64,000 bases of DNA, taken from positions 4,724,001 to 4,788,000 of the forward strand of contig NZ_CP033365.1 in the NCBI RefSeq assembly GCF_013170825.1, in the 5' to 3' direction. Numbering within the stretch: position 1 is the stretch's first letter; the number at the start of each line of letters is the position of its first letter. The notes under the pieces were generated by a model, which saw only the letters and a list, made by a program, of their open reading frames with translations, made no database searches and was not told the DNA's origin. The translations under genes and the position numbers were made by a program. Shown here one piece after another: positions 16,855-25,326 of this stretch. This stretch comes from Mesorhizobium sp. NZP2298 (GTDB lineage: Bacteria; Pseudomonadota; Alphaproteobacteria; Rhizobiales; Rhizobiaceae).

Positions 16855-17082
16855 GGTTTCTTCGGAGATAGGCGCTCGTGGCGCGTTCCGGCCTGGCCGG
16901 TCTTCATCGTCGCCAACGCGGCGGCGGTCTTGGATATTGTCGATATAGGCGTCGAGTGCGTGAAAATTCAAGACGAGAACTAAATATAGTGTCTGAGTGG
17001 CCGGAATGTCACTAATGTAGGAGGGACGGAAAAGCGAGTGGGGCAACCTGCCGCCCTAGCTCTTCGACCCGCACCCTGGCCG

Positions 17083-17736
17083 TCACACTGGTTCGAGCAA
17101 GGATAGTAACTCATCAGACAACTCGCGGCGGGTGATCTGAGCCGTTGCCTTTGACTTGGTATCTATTGCGTGCCAGAGAACAGAGCCCGTCTGACCGCAG
17201 AGGACCGCTGGAAGAATATAAGTATGCTGCGGAGATAGGGTGATTTTGCTCTTATTGCCTGCGGTTGCAACATCCATTGGGGCCTTTATAAAATCGGCGT
17301 TAGCTACTCGCATCTTAGCCAGCGGGACTCTTATCAACCGGAACTTTCGATATATCAGATGCAGCCGCTCGTCAGCCTTTCCTATGGGGGTATCCCTGAC
17401 GGTGCGCAATGTCTCGTATGAGGACAAAACCCATAGACGACTAAGCGCTATTTGCATGGTCGCAGCGAGGATGGACGACTTGCGTGGCTTTGGCGACTCG
17501 GTGGCACCGGCAAGGTGCTCGTCTTCCATGCATCTGATCGCCAAGTCGAGCATGCAGTCGGCGTGGTTCAACACCGGTTGAATGGAGCCATACTTTTCAG
17601 TCATTCGATGGGTCATGAGTACCCAGCGATTGGCGAGATCGGGTTGCTTCGCCATCGCAGCTTCAATGGCGAAGCCTATTTCATCAGCAATCATTGCATA
17701 TGATGACATGGCCTGGAGGTGATCAGCAACGGGCAT
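17083..17736 (-). CDS. Hypothetical protein (217 aa), likely cargo
   Basis: Predicted helical in the first two thirds (helices around LSRLWVLSSYETLRTVRDTP and LIYRKFRLIRVPLAKMRV), with a beta-rich C-terminus. Base composition is lower in GC than the chromosome. No R-X4-6-H motif and no known domain. It follows the iteron array downstream of the helicase, so it could be a replication accessory or a cargo protein. The first ATG (17736) was used; ATG at residue 10 is possible. Confidence 0.5.
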   Translation of the reverse strand: MPVADHLQAMSSYAMIADEIGFAIEAAMAKQPDLANRWVLMTHRMTEKYGSIQPVLNHADCMLDLAIRCMEDEHLAGATESPKPRKSSILAATMQIALSRLWVLSSYETLRTVRDTPIGKADERLHLIYRKFRLIRVPLAKMRVANADFIKAPMDVATAGNKSKITLSPQHTYILPAVLCGQTGSVLWHAIDTKSKATAQITRRELSDELLSLLEPV

Positions 17737-17786
17737 CCCTCGGTCGGATTTCCAAACGTCCTACTCTCTACAGGCGTGGATAAACC

Positions 17787-17892
17787 GGAAGTGGTTTCCA
17801 GCCACTTCCAGGGTGTTCCACCCTGCCGGGGGTATAAGGGGTGGAAGAACAGGGGTGGAACGGGTGGTAGGTGGGTGGAATGTAAGGTGGAA
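17787..17892. other. Iteron-like array, candidate replication origin of the element
   Basis: Between the helicase stop (17895) and the next gene. Contains direct copies of GGGTGGAA at 17839, 17853 and 17873, variant GGTGGAA at 17886, a partial GGGTGG at 17862 and one inverted copy TTCCACCC at 17816. Two inverted repeats lie beside them: GGAAGTGG/CCACTTCC (17787-17809) and AGGGTG/CACCCT (17810-17824). Repeats next to a RepA-like helicase gene are typical of phage and plasmid origins. Confidence 0.6.
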
Positions 17893-17894
17893 CA

Positions 17895-19460
17895 TCACTC
17901 CTCCACCTCTGAATCCGGACCAAAATCCTCTGCCGACACTATAAGACGCTGCCTCTGCTTTGATGGCGGGCCTTCCCAAACAACCTTCACGATGCCATCG
18001 GCAAGGAGCCGTTGCATAGCCGCCTCGAACTGCTTCCTGGTAACACCCTCGGCATCTGGCCGCGCTGCTAAAACGTTCGGCGCGTAGTTGACTCCCCTGG
18101 TCGAGGCTACGCGTTGGCCGGTTCGATTGACTGCGGAGAGCAAGCTCCGGAACGCCTCATCATGGCGCCTGTTTAGTAGGCCACTGACGGCGGTTGGCTT
18201 GCCATCGTCCAACACGAACACGCCATCTTGCCATCGCATCCGAAGTTCATTGCCGACCTTCCCGTAATTGATCTTTTTTGTCGTCAGCACGCGGGCGTCA
18301 GGGTCAATGTCATCCTTACCCTCCGGCCGGGTCAAATAGAGACGCGAACGCACCGAATTATTCCATGCCGTTGAGCCTGACGAGCCTGTGCCCGTTTGCA
18401 TGCCGGCAACAGACGGGTGAGCCAGAAGCATGATTGCGCAATCGCTCTCCATGGCCACCTTCCGCAGCATGGCGATGAATTGGCGAACCTGTGCCCGTTT
18501 GATTTCATCGCCACCAAAAAGGTCGGCCGAGGTATCCAGCACGACAAGACCTGGCTTGAGATCCTGAATGGTTACGACGAGCCGCTTCCAAAGAACTGTC
18601 GGCTCCATAGCCCCAAGCCGGTTAGGAACACACAGGAGTGCATCCCGATCGGCCAGAGGCAAAAGTCGGAACCGCCACATGTCTGACATGGCCATCTTGT
18701 GGTGACCGACAATATCTGCAAGCCTTCGATGGAACTCGTCTGCGCTGTCCTCTGCGCCGACGTAGAGTGCCGGCCTAGCCAAAGGTTCTAGGCCAAGCGT
18801 GTCTACCGACAGCGCACTCGCGGCGGCGATTTGCAGGGCAAGTAGAGATTTACCCACGCCCCCATCACCGTTCAAAATTGTGACCTGGCGCATTGGGACC
18901 ATGCCTTCAATGAACCATTCCCGCTTAGGCACGGGCAGCCCGCTCCAGTCAGCAGGATTAACGAGGAAGATTTCTTGATTGTCGTTTCCCCCAACGGGCG
19001 GCTGTTTGGGCTTTACCGCTCTCACCTTCAGCGGCTCGTCGTCAATGAGCGCGTCAGTGACGAGGCAGTGGGCGGCCGGACAATATTGGCCGCCGATCTG
19101 GCGCACCTCGGGCGTCCCACCTCTCCACAACGTCACGACTGATACATCATCGCCATGACCTAAAAACCTGCCGAAGCTGTCTGTCAGAACGCCAAGCCGC
19201 GGAACGTCTTCTGGCTCAAGTTCAGACCAGCTACCGGAAAATTTTTCGATGCTATCGCGGGTGGTGTTCGTCCAATCAGGTTGGCCGTCCGAAAAAGGCA
19301 CTAGCACGACGTCGCCGAACAACATGTCAGCATAGTCGGCGACGGTTTCTAGAGCGTGTTCACGTTGGTCGATGCTGATCAAACCTACAGCAGGTTCAAC
19401 GCCATCACCGAAGCCGGACTGTAAGGTGAAGGGAGCCATCTCATAGGCGTTAGGATACAT
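17895..19460 (-). CDS. RepA-like AAA family ATPase/replicative helicase
   Basis: 521 residues. An N-terminal part (about 1-165) of unknown fold precedes a RecA-type ATPase core of the AAA_25/RepA group: Walker A GDGGVGKSLLALQ (about 198-210), Walker B LVVLDTSADLF and sensor IMLLAHPS. The C-terminal 100 residues look like a winged-helix DNA-binding domain (TRKQFEAAMQRLLADGIVKVVW). Probably a hexameric helicase for element replication. The start overlaps the SpoVG-like gene stop by 11 bp. No separate primase is visible; the N-terminus lacks an evident primase motif. Confidence 0.82.
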   Translation of the reverse strand: MYPNAYEMAPFTLQSGFGDGVEPAVGLISIDQREHALETVADYADMLFGDVVLVPFSDGQPDWTNTTRDSIEKFSGSWSELEPEDVPRLGVLTDSFGRFLGHGDDVSVVTLWRGGTPEVRQIGGQYCPAAHCLVTDALIDDEPLKVRAVKPKQPPVGGNDNQEIFLVNPADWSGLPVPKREWFIEGMVPMRQVTILNGDGGVGKSLLALQIAAASALSVDTLGLEPLARPALYVGAEDSADEFHRRLADIVGHHKMAMSDMWRFRLLPLADRDALLCVPNRLGAMEPTVLWKRLVVTIQDLKPGLVVLDTSADLFGGDEIKRAQVRQFIAMLRKVAMESDCAIMLLAHPSVAGMQTGTGSSGSTAWNNSVRSRLYLTRPEGKDDIDPDARVLTTKKINYGKVGNELRMRWQDGVFVLDDGKPTAVSGLLNRRHDEAFRSLLSAVNRTGQRVASTRGVNYAPNVLAARPDAEGVTRKQFEAAMQRLLADGIVKVVWEGPPSKQRQRLIVSAEDFGPDSEVEE

Positions 19461-19689
19461 TGGCTGCTGCCCCCAAAGCCGCGGCTGCTGCCTGGCTGAT
19501 TTGTTCGGCGAATGCTGGAAGAAAAGTCACGGCGTGCTTGCCACACGCCTGCGGCGCGACGGTTCGCAGTTGGCCGAGGCGATTTGTGCGGAGTGCGAGA
19601 TTGAAAATGCGGAGATGCCCATCGATCTCTAAATCAAAATAGGCAAGCGTTCTCGATCCGGCTGCTGGCCGGATGGCGATGATATTCAC
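19450..19689 (-). CDS. SpoVG-like small protein upstream of helicase
   Basis: 79 residues from GTG 19689, chosen because AAAGGA lies about 8 bases upstream. The pattern VNIIAIRPAAGSRTLAYFDL...LRIFNLALR...LRTVAPQ...FLPAFAEQI matches the shape of the SpoVG family: two beta strands, a variable loop and an amphipathic helix. It overlaps the helicase start, so they are co-translated. As the first gene of the long minus-strand transcript it may regulate the element. Family call by pattern only. Confidence 0.55.
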   Translation of the reverse strand: MNIIAIRPAAGSRTLAYFDLEIDGHLRIFNLALRTNRLGQLRTVAPQACGKHAVTFLPAFAEQISQAAAAALGAAANVS

Positions 19690-19745
19690 TTGGATCGTCC
19701 TTTGGATTGAGATTAGCCGCGGTTGGGTCCGCGGGACTTTTTTTG

Positions 19746-19797
19746 GTTTCAACTTTTGCCGTCTTTGCCGCCCGTTATCGCGAGAAAAAAGTTGAAC
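19746..19797. repeat. Arm-like repeats at the right end of the element
   Basis: GTTTCAACTTTT at 19746-19757 and an inverted copy (AAAAAAGTTGAAC) at 19785-19797, mirroring the pair at the left end. The spacing to attR (19825) is 28 bases. The region also has to hold the promoter for the SpoVG-helicase transcript. Confidence 0.5.
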
Positions 19798-19824
19798 TTT
19801 TCAGCGGCACATATGAACAATCCC

Positions 19825-19874
19825 CCGGCCTGTCACGCCGGAGGTCGCGGGTTCGAGCCCCGTCACTCGCGCCA
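19825..19874 (+). repeat. attR: 50-bp direct repeat (tRNA-Asp 3' part)
   Basis: Exact copy of 10145-10194. It lacks the 5' part of the tRNA, so it is not a functional tRNA gene. It is followed by a stem-loop (CAAGTC/GACTTG) that probably was the original tRNA-Asp terminator. Confidence 0.95.
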
Positions 19875-20243
19875 AGTCTTTTCAAGGACTTGGCCTTTGT
19901 CGCGCATAAGAAGTTTCAATTTTTCCTGCCGCCTGGCGTCCTCCTTTAGGGCCGGGGCCGAAGGTCGAGAGCGGAAGATTGAAGCCTCGTCGAGAGGCTC
20001 AACCGCAAGGCGGACCGAGGCACCCGAAGTCGATTGTCATTTGCAGCGGTGCGGCTCATAGCGTCTCCCCCAATTCGAAAAACTCCCGTCGTACCAGATA
20101 AGCATTGGGCTGATGGCCTGGACTCCAATCCATCTTTCCAAGACGTCCGGCGCCATTCCCTAAATTGCACACATTTACATTAGCAATCCCTCAACTAACT
20201 GGGACGACCATACTCCACGTTGGGTCGACAGTTGGGTGTTGCG
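19875..20243. other. Gene-free flank right of attR with a degenerate arm-like repeat
   Basis: After the tRNA terminator-like hairpin, 19913-19934 reads GTTTCAATTTTTCCTGCCGCCT, close to the left-end segment starting at 10255 (GTTTCAACTTTTTTCGCCGCCT). This may be the scar of an older integration at the same tRNA. No gene is supported in the rest. Confidence 0.4.
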
Positions 20244-20432
20244 ATGCAAAGTGACTTTGCAGCGGCGCGCGAGCTGCTCGAATGCGCGCAAAACCGCCTA
20301 TCCGGAAATGACGAAACAAGCCGGAGTGTCCGCGCGATGCTTGACGTCCTGATTGAAGAGATCGCAGCCGCGGAATTTCAGAAGGCGCCCTTGACGATCA
20401 TCCCATTTCCGCGAACGCGACCGCCGCGGTAG
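20244..20432 (+). CDS. Small hypothetical protein (62 aa)
   Basis: Starts MQSDFAAARELLECAQNRLS and ends TIIPFPRTRPPR; one long amphipathic helix pair with a proline-rich tail. A GTTGGG/GCGATG context precedes the ATG but no strong ribosome site is seen. Similar short helical proteins ending in IPFPR are common in rhizobia; function unknown. Confidence 0.55.
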   Translation: MQSDFAAARELLECAQNRLSGNDETSRSVRAMLDVLIEEIAAAEFQKAPLTIIPFPRTRPPR

Positions 20433-20779
20433 TCAGGAACCCAGATCCTTCCCTTCGAGGGATTGCCGGGATGCAGCCAAATCAGGAAGGCGGCGTTGGC
20501 TGCCACCCATTCCCGCGCCAGGAGGAATATAGCCCAGTTCGATCACCCTGTGTGCTGGCCTTGCCTCCATCAGGCAAAGCCAGCCAACAGGCCCTGCGGC
20601 GGTTCGTAATGTCAGAAATGTGCGCGATTGGTCGCTAAGCAGGCCGCCGACAATTTCTTAATCATGGACTTGCGGCGGTTGTGGTTGGCATCATGGGCCG
20701 CGCGAGCAGAAGGTGTTGGTCGGCGCTTCTCTCGCGCACGGCTGGCGGCAATGACAACGGTCGATCGGCGAAACCGATC
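20433..20779. other. Gene-free stretch
   Basis: 347 bases between the small helical protein and the convergent ribokinase gene. I see no supported gene, RNA or repeat. Confidence 0.5.
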
Positions 20780-21700
20780 CTAGCTTCCGGCCAGCAGCGC
20801 CTCGACCTCGCGCAGTGTCGGCATCGATGGCGCCGTCCCCGGCCGCGTCACCGAAATGCCGGCTACCGCGCAGGCAAAGCGCACCGCTTGTACCGGCTCC
20901 ACCCCTCGCGAAAGCGCTGCGGCGAAGCCGCCGTTGAAGGCATCTCCGGCTCCCGTGGTTTCGACCACCGGCCCGGCGCTGATGGCGGGGACATGCTCGG
21001 AGCGGTCCTTGGTGTGCAGCAGTGCGCCCTTGTCACCGAGCGTGACGATGACGGTGCCGACGCCCTTTTCGAGCAGCTTGCCGGCGGCGGCCCGGGCGTC
21101 ATCGACCGAGGAGACTTTCAGCCCTGTCAATTCCTCCGTCTCGGTCTCGTTCGGCGTGAGATAATCGCAGAGCGTGTAGATGCGGTCGGGGAGCGTGGCC
21201 GCGGGAGCGGGGTTGAGGATGGTCGTCACCCCTGCCCCGCGCGCGATCTCCAGCGCCCTCAGCGCCGCGTCGATGGGCTGTTCGAGCTGCGTGACAAAGA
21301 CGCCGGCCCCGCCGATCAGATCGGCATTGGCCTCGATATCGGCCGGCGAAATCAGCATGGCCGCACCAGGACTGACGATGATGGCGTTGTTGCCGCTTCC
21401 CTCCTCGACGAAGATGTAGGCGGCGCCGGTGTAGCTATCCGGCGTATCGATGACGGCGCTTTTCACGCCGGCATCCTTCCAGGTCCGCTTGGCCATGTCT
21501 GCGAAGGCATCGACGCCAAGCCGGGTCAGGAAGGTGATATCGGCACCGAGCTTGCCGGCGGCCACCGCCTGGTTCGAACCCTTGCCGCCCGGCCCGAGCT
21601 TGAAAGAATTGCCGAGGATCGTTTCGCCCATGCGCGGCTGGCGATCGGCGCGATAGGCGGTATCGGCGACGAAGACGCCCAGGACGACGACAGGTTTCAT
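20780..21700 (-). CDS. rbsK: Ribokinase (PfkB family)
   Basis: Phosphorylates ribose or a similar sugar at C5 using ATP. PfkB signatures are present: GGKGSNQAVAAGKLG near the N-terminus and the second signature TTGAGDAFNGGFAAAL with the catalytic Asp in GAGD. Start ATG 21700 gives a normal 306 residues; ATG 21724 is an alternative 1 base after the upstream stop. Pairs with the RbsD/FucU mutarotase gene, so both should act on the sugar brought in by the adjacent ABC system. Confidence 0.9.
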   Translation of the reverse strand: MKPVVVLGVFVADTAYRADRQPRMGETILGNSFKLGPGGKGSNQAVAAGKLGADITFLTRLGVDAFADMAKRTWKDAGVKSAVIDTPDSYTGAAYIFVEEGSGNNAIIVSPGAAMLISPADIEANADLIGGAGVFVTQLEQPIDAALRALEIARGAGVTTILNPAPAATLPDRIYTLCDYLTPNETETEELTGLKVSSVDDARAAAGKLLEKGVGTVIVTLGDKGALLHTKDRSEHVPAISAGPVVETTGAGDAFNGGFAAALSRGVEPVQAVRFACAVAGISVTRPGTAPSMPTLREVEALLAGS

Positions 21701-21725
21701 GACGACAGGCTTGCCGGAGGCCATG

Positions 21726-22178
21726 CTATGCCGCGTCCGGCGGCACGACGCCCTTGCGGAAGGCGAAGCAGCCGTAGAAGCGGCGCTCGCCGGTCTGGAT
21801 GACGCAATAGGCCCGTTTGGCGCGCTCATAGAAGGCGTAGCGCTCGACCGGGAGCATCGGCCAGGACTTGCCCTCGGCCGCGTCGATTTCCTTTTGCACT
21901 TCCTTCTGCACGGGCGGAATCTCGTCCGGCTTGCCGACGATCTCCATGCGTGCCGCGGAGTCGTCGACGAACGTATCCAGCGGGTAGAGCGACAGCACCG
22001 CCTTCACCACTTGCGCCGCCGGGGCATCGATGCGCAACAGCCGGCCGAGCGCCGTCTGGCGCGCCACCGAATCGGACGGGAAATTGGTGTCGGCGATGAT
22101 CAGGTCGTCGCCATGTCCCATCGCCCGCAATGCCTGCAGCACGTCGGCATTGAGCAACGGATGGATCCCTTTGAGCAT
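21726..22178 (-). CDS. RbsD/FucU family sugar mutarotase
   Basis: 150 residues. Interconverts sugar anomers (pyran/furan or alpha/beta). Motifs: MLKGIHPLLNADVLQALRAMGHGD at the N-terminus with the catalytic His in MGHGD, and late RAKRAYCVIQTGERRFYGCFAFRKG. The latter and the length fit FucU better than RbsD. Lies between the ATPase and ribokinase genes on one transcript. Confidence 0.88.
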   Translation of the reverse strand: MLKGIHPLLNADVLQALRAMGHGDDLIIADTNFPSDSVARQTALGRLLRIDAPAAQVVKAVLSLYPLDTFVDDSAARMEIVGKPDEIPPVQKEVQKEIDAAEGKSWPMLPVERYAFYERAKRAYCVIQTGERRFYGCFAFRKGVVPPDAA

Positions 22179-22220
22179 GATGGTCCTCGTGAAGTCCGTT
22201 TGAGATCAGAGACGTTGAGA

Positions 22221-23276
22221 TCAGAGACGCTGGCCGGTCTCGGCGTCGAACAGGTGGATATGGTCGAGCCTGGGCCGGAGCTTGAGCGTATCGCCAGGCT
22301 TGAAGTCGTGGCGCTCGCGAAACAATGCCACCATCTCGCCGTCGCCGAAGCGCAGGAACACCAGCGTTTCGGACCCGGTCGGCTCGACCACCGAAATCTT
22401 CGCCGGGACGCCATCGGGATGGATCTCGAGATGCTCCGGGCGCACGCCATAGACGACAGCCTGCCCGTCCCGCGCGGCATTGTCGCCAATCGGGAACAAT
22501 GTACCTGATATGTCGACACCGGGCTTGTCGCCCTTGCGCAAAACACCCTTGAGCAAGTTCATCGAAGGTGAGCCGATAAAACCGGCGACGAACAAATTGG
22601 CTGGCCGGTCGAACAGCTCCAGTGGCGCGCCGATCTGCTCGATGCGGCCGTCGCGCATGACGACGATCTTGTCGGCCATCGTCATCGCCTCGATCTGGTC
22701 GTGGGTGACGTAGATGGTGGTGGTTTTCAGCCGCTGGTGGAGTTCCTTGATCTCGGTGCGCATCTGCACGCGCAGCTTGGCATCGAGGTTCGAGAGCGGC
22801 TCATCGAAGAGGAACACTTGCGGATTGCGCACGATGGCACGCCCCATCGCCACGCGTTGACGCTGGCCGCCCGAGAGCTGCCGGGGATAGCGCTTGAGAT
22901 AGGGATTGAGATCCAGGATATCGGCGGCGCGCTTGACCCGCTCGGCGACCACGGCCGGATCGGTCTTCCGCAGCTTGAGGGCAAAGGCCATGTTCTGCTC
23001 CACCGTCTTGTGCGGATAGAGCGCGTAGTTCTGGAACACCATGGCGATGTCGCGTTTTGCGGGCGGCAGATGATTGACGACACGGTCACCGATGGCGATC
23101 GTGCCGCCGGAAACGGTCTCCAGCCCGGCCACCATTCTCAGCAGCGTGGACTTGCCGCAACCTGAAGGACCGACCAGCACGACGAACTGTCCGTCAGCGA
23201 TGTCGACGCTGACTTCGTGCAGAACCTTGACGGTTCCAAACGCCTTGGCCACCTTGCTGATCGCGACTTGAGCCAT
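22221..23276 (-). CDS. Sugar ABC transporter ATP-binding protein (UgpC/MalK type)
   Basis: 351 residues. Walker [10 protein letters not shown], signature LSGGQRQR, Walker [13 protein letters not shown] and switch His in YVTHD; a C-terminal TOBE domain (about 240-345) carries VYGVRPEH. This is the CUT1 ATPase that serves the divergent binding protein and two permeases at 23563-27377. It heads a minus-strand unit with the mutarotase and ribokinase. Confidence 0.93.
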   Translation of the reverse strand: MAQVAISKVAKAFGTVKVLHEVSVDIADGQFVVLVGPSGCGKSTLLRMVAGLETVSGGTIAIGDRVVNHLPPAKRDIAMVFQNYALYPHKTVEQNMAFALKLRKTDPAVVAERVKRAADILDLNPYLKRYPRQLSGGQRQRVAMGRAIVRNPQVFLFDEPLSNLDAKLRVQMRTEIKELHQRLKTTTIYVTHDQIEAMTMADKIVVMRDGRIEQIGAPLELFDRPANLFVAGFIGSPSMNLLKGVLRKGDKPGVDISGTLFPIGDNAARDGQAVVYGVRPEHLEIHPDGVPAKISVVEPTGSETLVFLRFGDGEMVALFRERHDFKPGDTLKLRPRLDHIHLFDAETGQRL

Positions 23277-23372
23277 ATCTCCCCCATCGGCTCCACTGGC
23301 CGTAGGCGCAGAAGCTAACCAACGCGACCTGCCAGGGCAAGTCGGTCTCTTATAGATAAAAACCTGTTCTCG

Positions 23373-23401
23373 TTGACACGGCGTTTGGTTGTGAGAATAG
23401 T
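23373..23401 (+). promoter_or_regulatory. Putative sigma-70 promoter of the binding-protein operon
   Basis: TTGACA at 23373-23378, a 17-base spacer and AATAGT at 23396-23401. The start codon of the binding-protein gene is 160 bases downstream. The 286-base divergent region between ATPase and binding-protein genes must hold the control sites for both; no regulator gene is nearby. Confidence 0.5.
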
Positions 23402-23562
23402 GGCAGGCGCTGGTCCAAATGTCGGTAACGATCCGCAGGGAATTTCAATCGACGCAGGGTGGGGGCCTGCCTAATTCGTTGCCCAGCCGGGAGCACAGTC
23501 GTGCTCCAGCGTCCGACAGGTGGCCACATCCATTCACACTGATATTCTGGGAGGAATAGTCG

Positions 23563-25230
23563 ATGAGAACAGGTCTTTACGACAAACTGGTCCGCGCTGG
23601 CGCCACAAGGCGCGACATATTGAAGGGTGCGGCCAGCATGGCCGCGATCGCGGCGGCATCCGGCGCCGGGCTCGGCGCGCTGACGCGTCCGGCCTCCGCT
23701 GCAAGCGAGCTTCGCTCGAAGATCCTGCAGATTCCCGGCGTTGGCAAAGGCCAGCCGACCGATGCCGATTTCCAGAAGGTCGGCGAGCTCTGCCTCGAGG
23801 CGACCAAGGCCAATGTCAAGGAAGGTGAATTCGCCGGCGTTGAGCTGACCTTCATGGGCCTCAACAACCAGAACCTGCACAATGTGCTGTTCCGCGGCTT
23901 CCTGAAGCCATGGGAAGCCTATACCGGCGCCAAGATCAGCTGGATCGACCTGGCGCAGGCCGACTACAACGCCCGCCTGCAGCAGTCGATCGCCACCGGC
24001 ACCGTCGACTTCGACATTATCGAGATGGGCGCCCCCTTCGAAGGCGACGTCTGCGGCAAGGGCCTGACCTCGGAAATGCCCGACTGGGTCAAGAAGCAGA
24101 TCGATTTCGACGATCTGGTCAATTATCTGAAGCCGCCGGTCGGCACCTGGGATGGCAAGCAGTATCGCGTGACCATCGACGGCGACACGCACAATTTCAA
24201 CTACCGCACCGACGTGTTCGCCGATGCCGACCTCGCCAAGCAGTGGAAGGACGGCGGCGGTGAAGGCGAATGGGGCGTGCCGAAGACCTGGCAACAGGTG
24301 CAGGCCGTGACCAAGTTCCTCAAGGGCAAGAAATTCAAGGGCCAGGACGTCTACGGCTACCTCGATGCGCCCAAGCCCTGGGGCGGTTTCGGCTTCTACT
24401 TCCTCGGCAGCCGCGCCACCGCCTATGCCAAGCATCCCGACGACAAGGCCTGGCTGTTCGACGCCGACACGATGAAGCCGCGCGTCAACAATCCGGCCTG
24501 GGTGCGCGCCATTCAGGACGTGATCGACGCCCTGCCCTCCGAACCGGCCGACCAGATCAATGCCGATCCGAACACCACCGCCTTCCAGCAGTTCCTGGCC
24601 GGCACCGGCTCGATGATCCCCTGGTGGGGCGATGTCGGCTCGAACGTGAAGACCAATGATTCCTCTGTCATCGGCGACGTCACCGGCTTCTCGATCCTGC
24701 CGGGCTCGGACGACGTCTACAACTCCAAGACCGGCAAATGGGAGAAGCTCGCCAGCGGGCCGAACTATTCGCCGAACTGCGCCTATCTCGGCTGGGGCGT
24801 CTACGTGATGGCCCGTGTCGACAGCGACGAGAAGAAGAAGAAAGCGGCATGGTCCGCCGCCGCCCATCTCGGCGGCAAGGACCTGTCGATCTGGACGGCG
24901 ATGTATCCGTCCGGCTTCCAGCCCTACCGCAATTCCCATTTCGACATTCCGGAATGGGTGGCGGCTGGCTACGACGAGGCCTTCATCACCTCGTACCTCA
25001 AGTCGGAAGGCGACAGCTACAACCATCCGAACGCGGCAATCGAGCCACGCATCCCCGGCATCTTCCAGTATTATTCCGCCGCCGAGGACATCCTGGCCAA
25101 CACCTTCGCGGGCAAGATGAAGGCGCAGGAAGGCGCCGACGCCATTGCCGCGGCCTGGGAAAAGCTGACCGACCAGATCGGCCGCGAAAAGCAGATCAAG
25201 CTCTACAAGGCCTCGCTCGGCATGGCCTGA
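23563..25230 (+). CDS. ABC transporter substrate-binding protein, Tat-exported
   Basis: 555 residues with a twin-arginine leader (TRRDILKGAASMAAI) and cleavage near RPASA-ASE. The body is a family-1 extracellular solute-binding protein, longer than the usual 420 residues. Ribosome site GGGAGG upstream of ATG 23563. Tat export suggests folding in the cytoplasm. Followed by two CUT1 permeases. Ligand unknown; the ribokinase, FucU and aldo/keto reductase suggest a pentose or deoxyhexose or a derivative. Confidence 0.88.
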   Translation: MRTGLYDKLVRAGATRRDILKGAASMAAIAAASGAGLGALTRPASAASELRSKILQIPGVGKGQPTDADFQKVGELCLEATKANVKEGEFAGVELTFMGLNNQNLHNVLFRGFLKPWEAYTGAKISWIDLAQADYNARLQQSIATGTVDFDIIEMGAPFEGDVCGKGLTSEMPDWVKKQIDFDDLVNYLKPPVGTWDGKQYRVTIDGDTHNFNYRTDVFADADLAKQWKDGGGEGEWGVPKTWQQVQAVTKFLKGKKFKGQDVYGYLDAPKPWGGFGFYFLGSRATAYAKHPDDKAWLFDADTMKPRVNNPAWVRAIQDVIDALPSEPADQINADPNTTAFQQFLAGTGSMIPWWGDVGSNVKTNDSSVIGDVTGFSILPGSDDVYNSKTGKWEKLASGPNYSPNCAYLGWGVYVMARVDSDEKKKKAAWSAAAHLGGKDLSIWTAMYPSGFQPYRNSHFDIPEWVAAGYDEAFITSYLKSEGDSYNHPNAAIEPRIPGIFQYYSAAEDILANTFAGKMKAQEGADAIAAAWEKLTDQIGREKQIKLYKASLGMA

Positions 25231-25326
25231 TCGGAGCCTGAAACCGGGTCCGGCGACGAGAGCCGCCGGACCCTGTCTTGACCGGTACGCCGGTCGCGAA
25301 GTGCCTTCTGCAACCGGACGAGACGC

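Larger units (their letters stand above)
10145..19874. mobile_element. Integrase-less phage-satellite-like element in tRNA-Asp (about 9.7 kb)
   Basis: Bounded by perfect 50-bp direct repeats made of the 3' end of tRNA-Asp. The minus strand carries, in transcript order, a SpoVG-like gene, a RepA-like helicase, an iteron array, several hypothetical genes, an HK97 prohead protease, a 60-residue protein, an HK97-gp10-like protein and a tail chaperone. Plus-strand genes at 11354-13040 and 16473 look like cargo. No tyrosine or serine recombinase, terminase large subunit, portal, major capsid, tail or lysis gene is visible. The genes have short spacings and ATGA overlaps, with intact frames except one fragment at 12579. 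Alternatives: a decayed prophage, or a cis-mobilisable element using an integrase supplied in trans. Confidence 0.85.

Noticed and set aside
17787..17892. CRISPR array
   Set aside because: Repeats are only 7-8 bases with irregular short spacing; they fit iterons, and no cas genes are present.
17895..19460. Integrase or transposase in the long element gene
   Set aside because: The motifs are Walker A and B of a RepA-like ATPase; no tyrosine-recombinase R-H-R-Y pattern or DDE motif is seen in any element gene.
19825..19874. A second tRNA-Asp gene
   Set aside because: Only the 3' 50 bases are present, without acceptor 5' strand and D-arm, so it is the attR repeat and not a gene.
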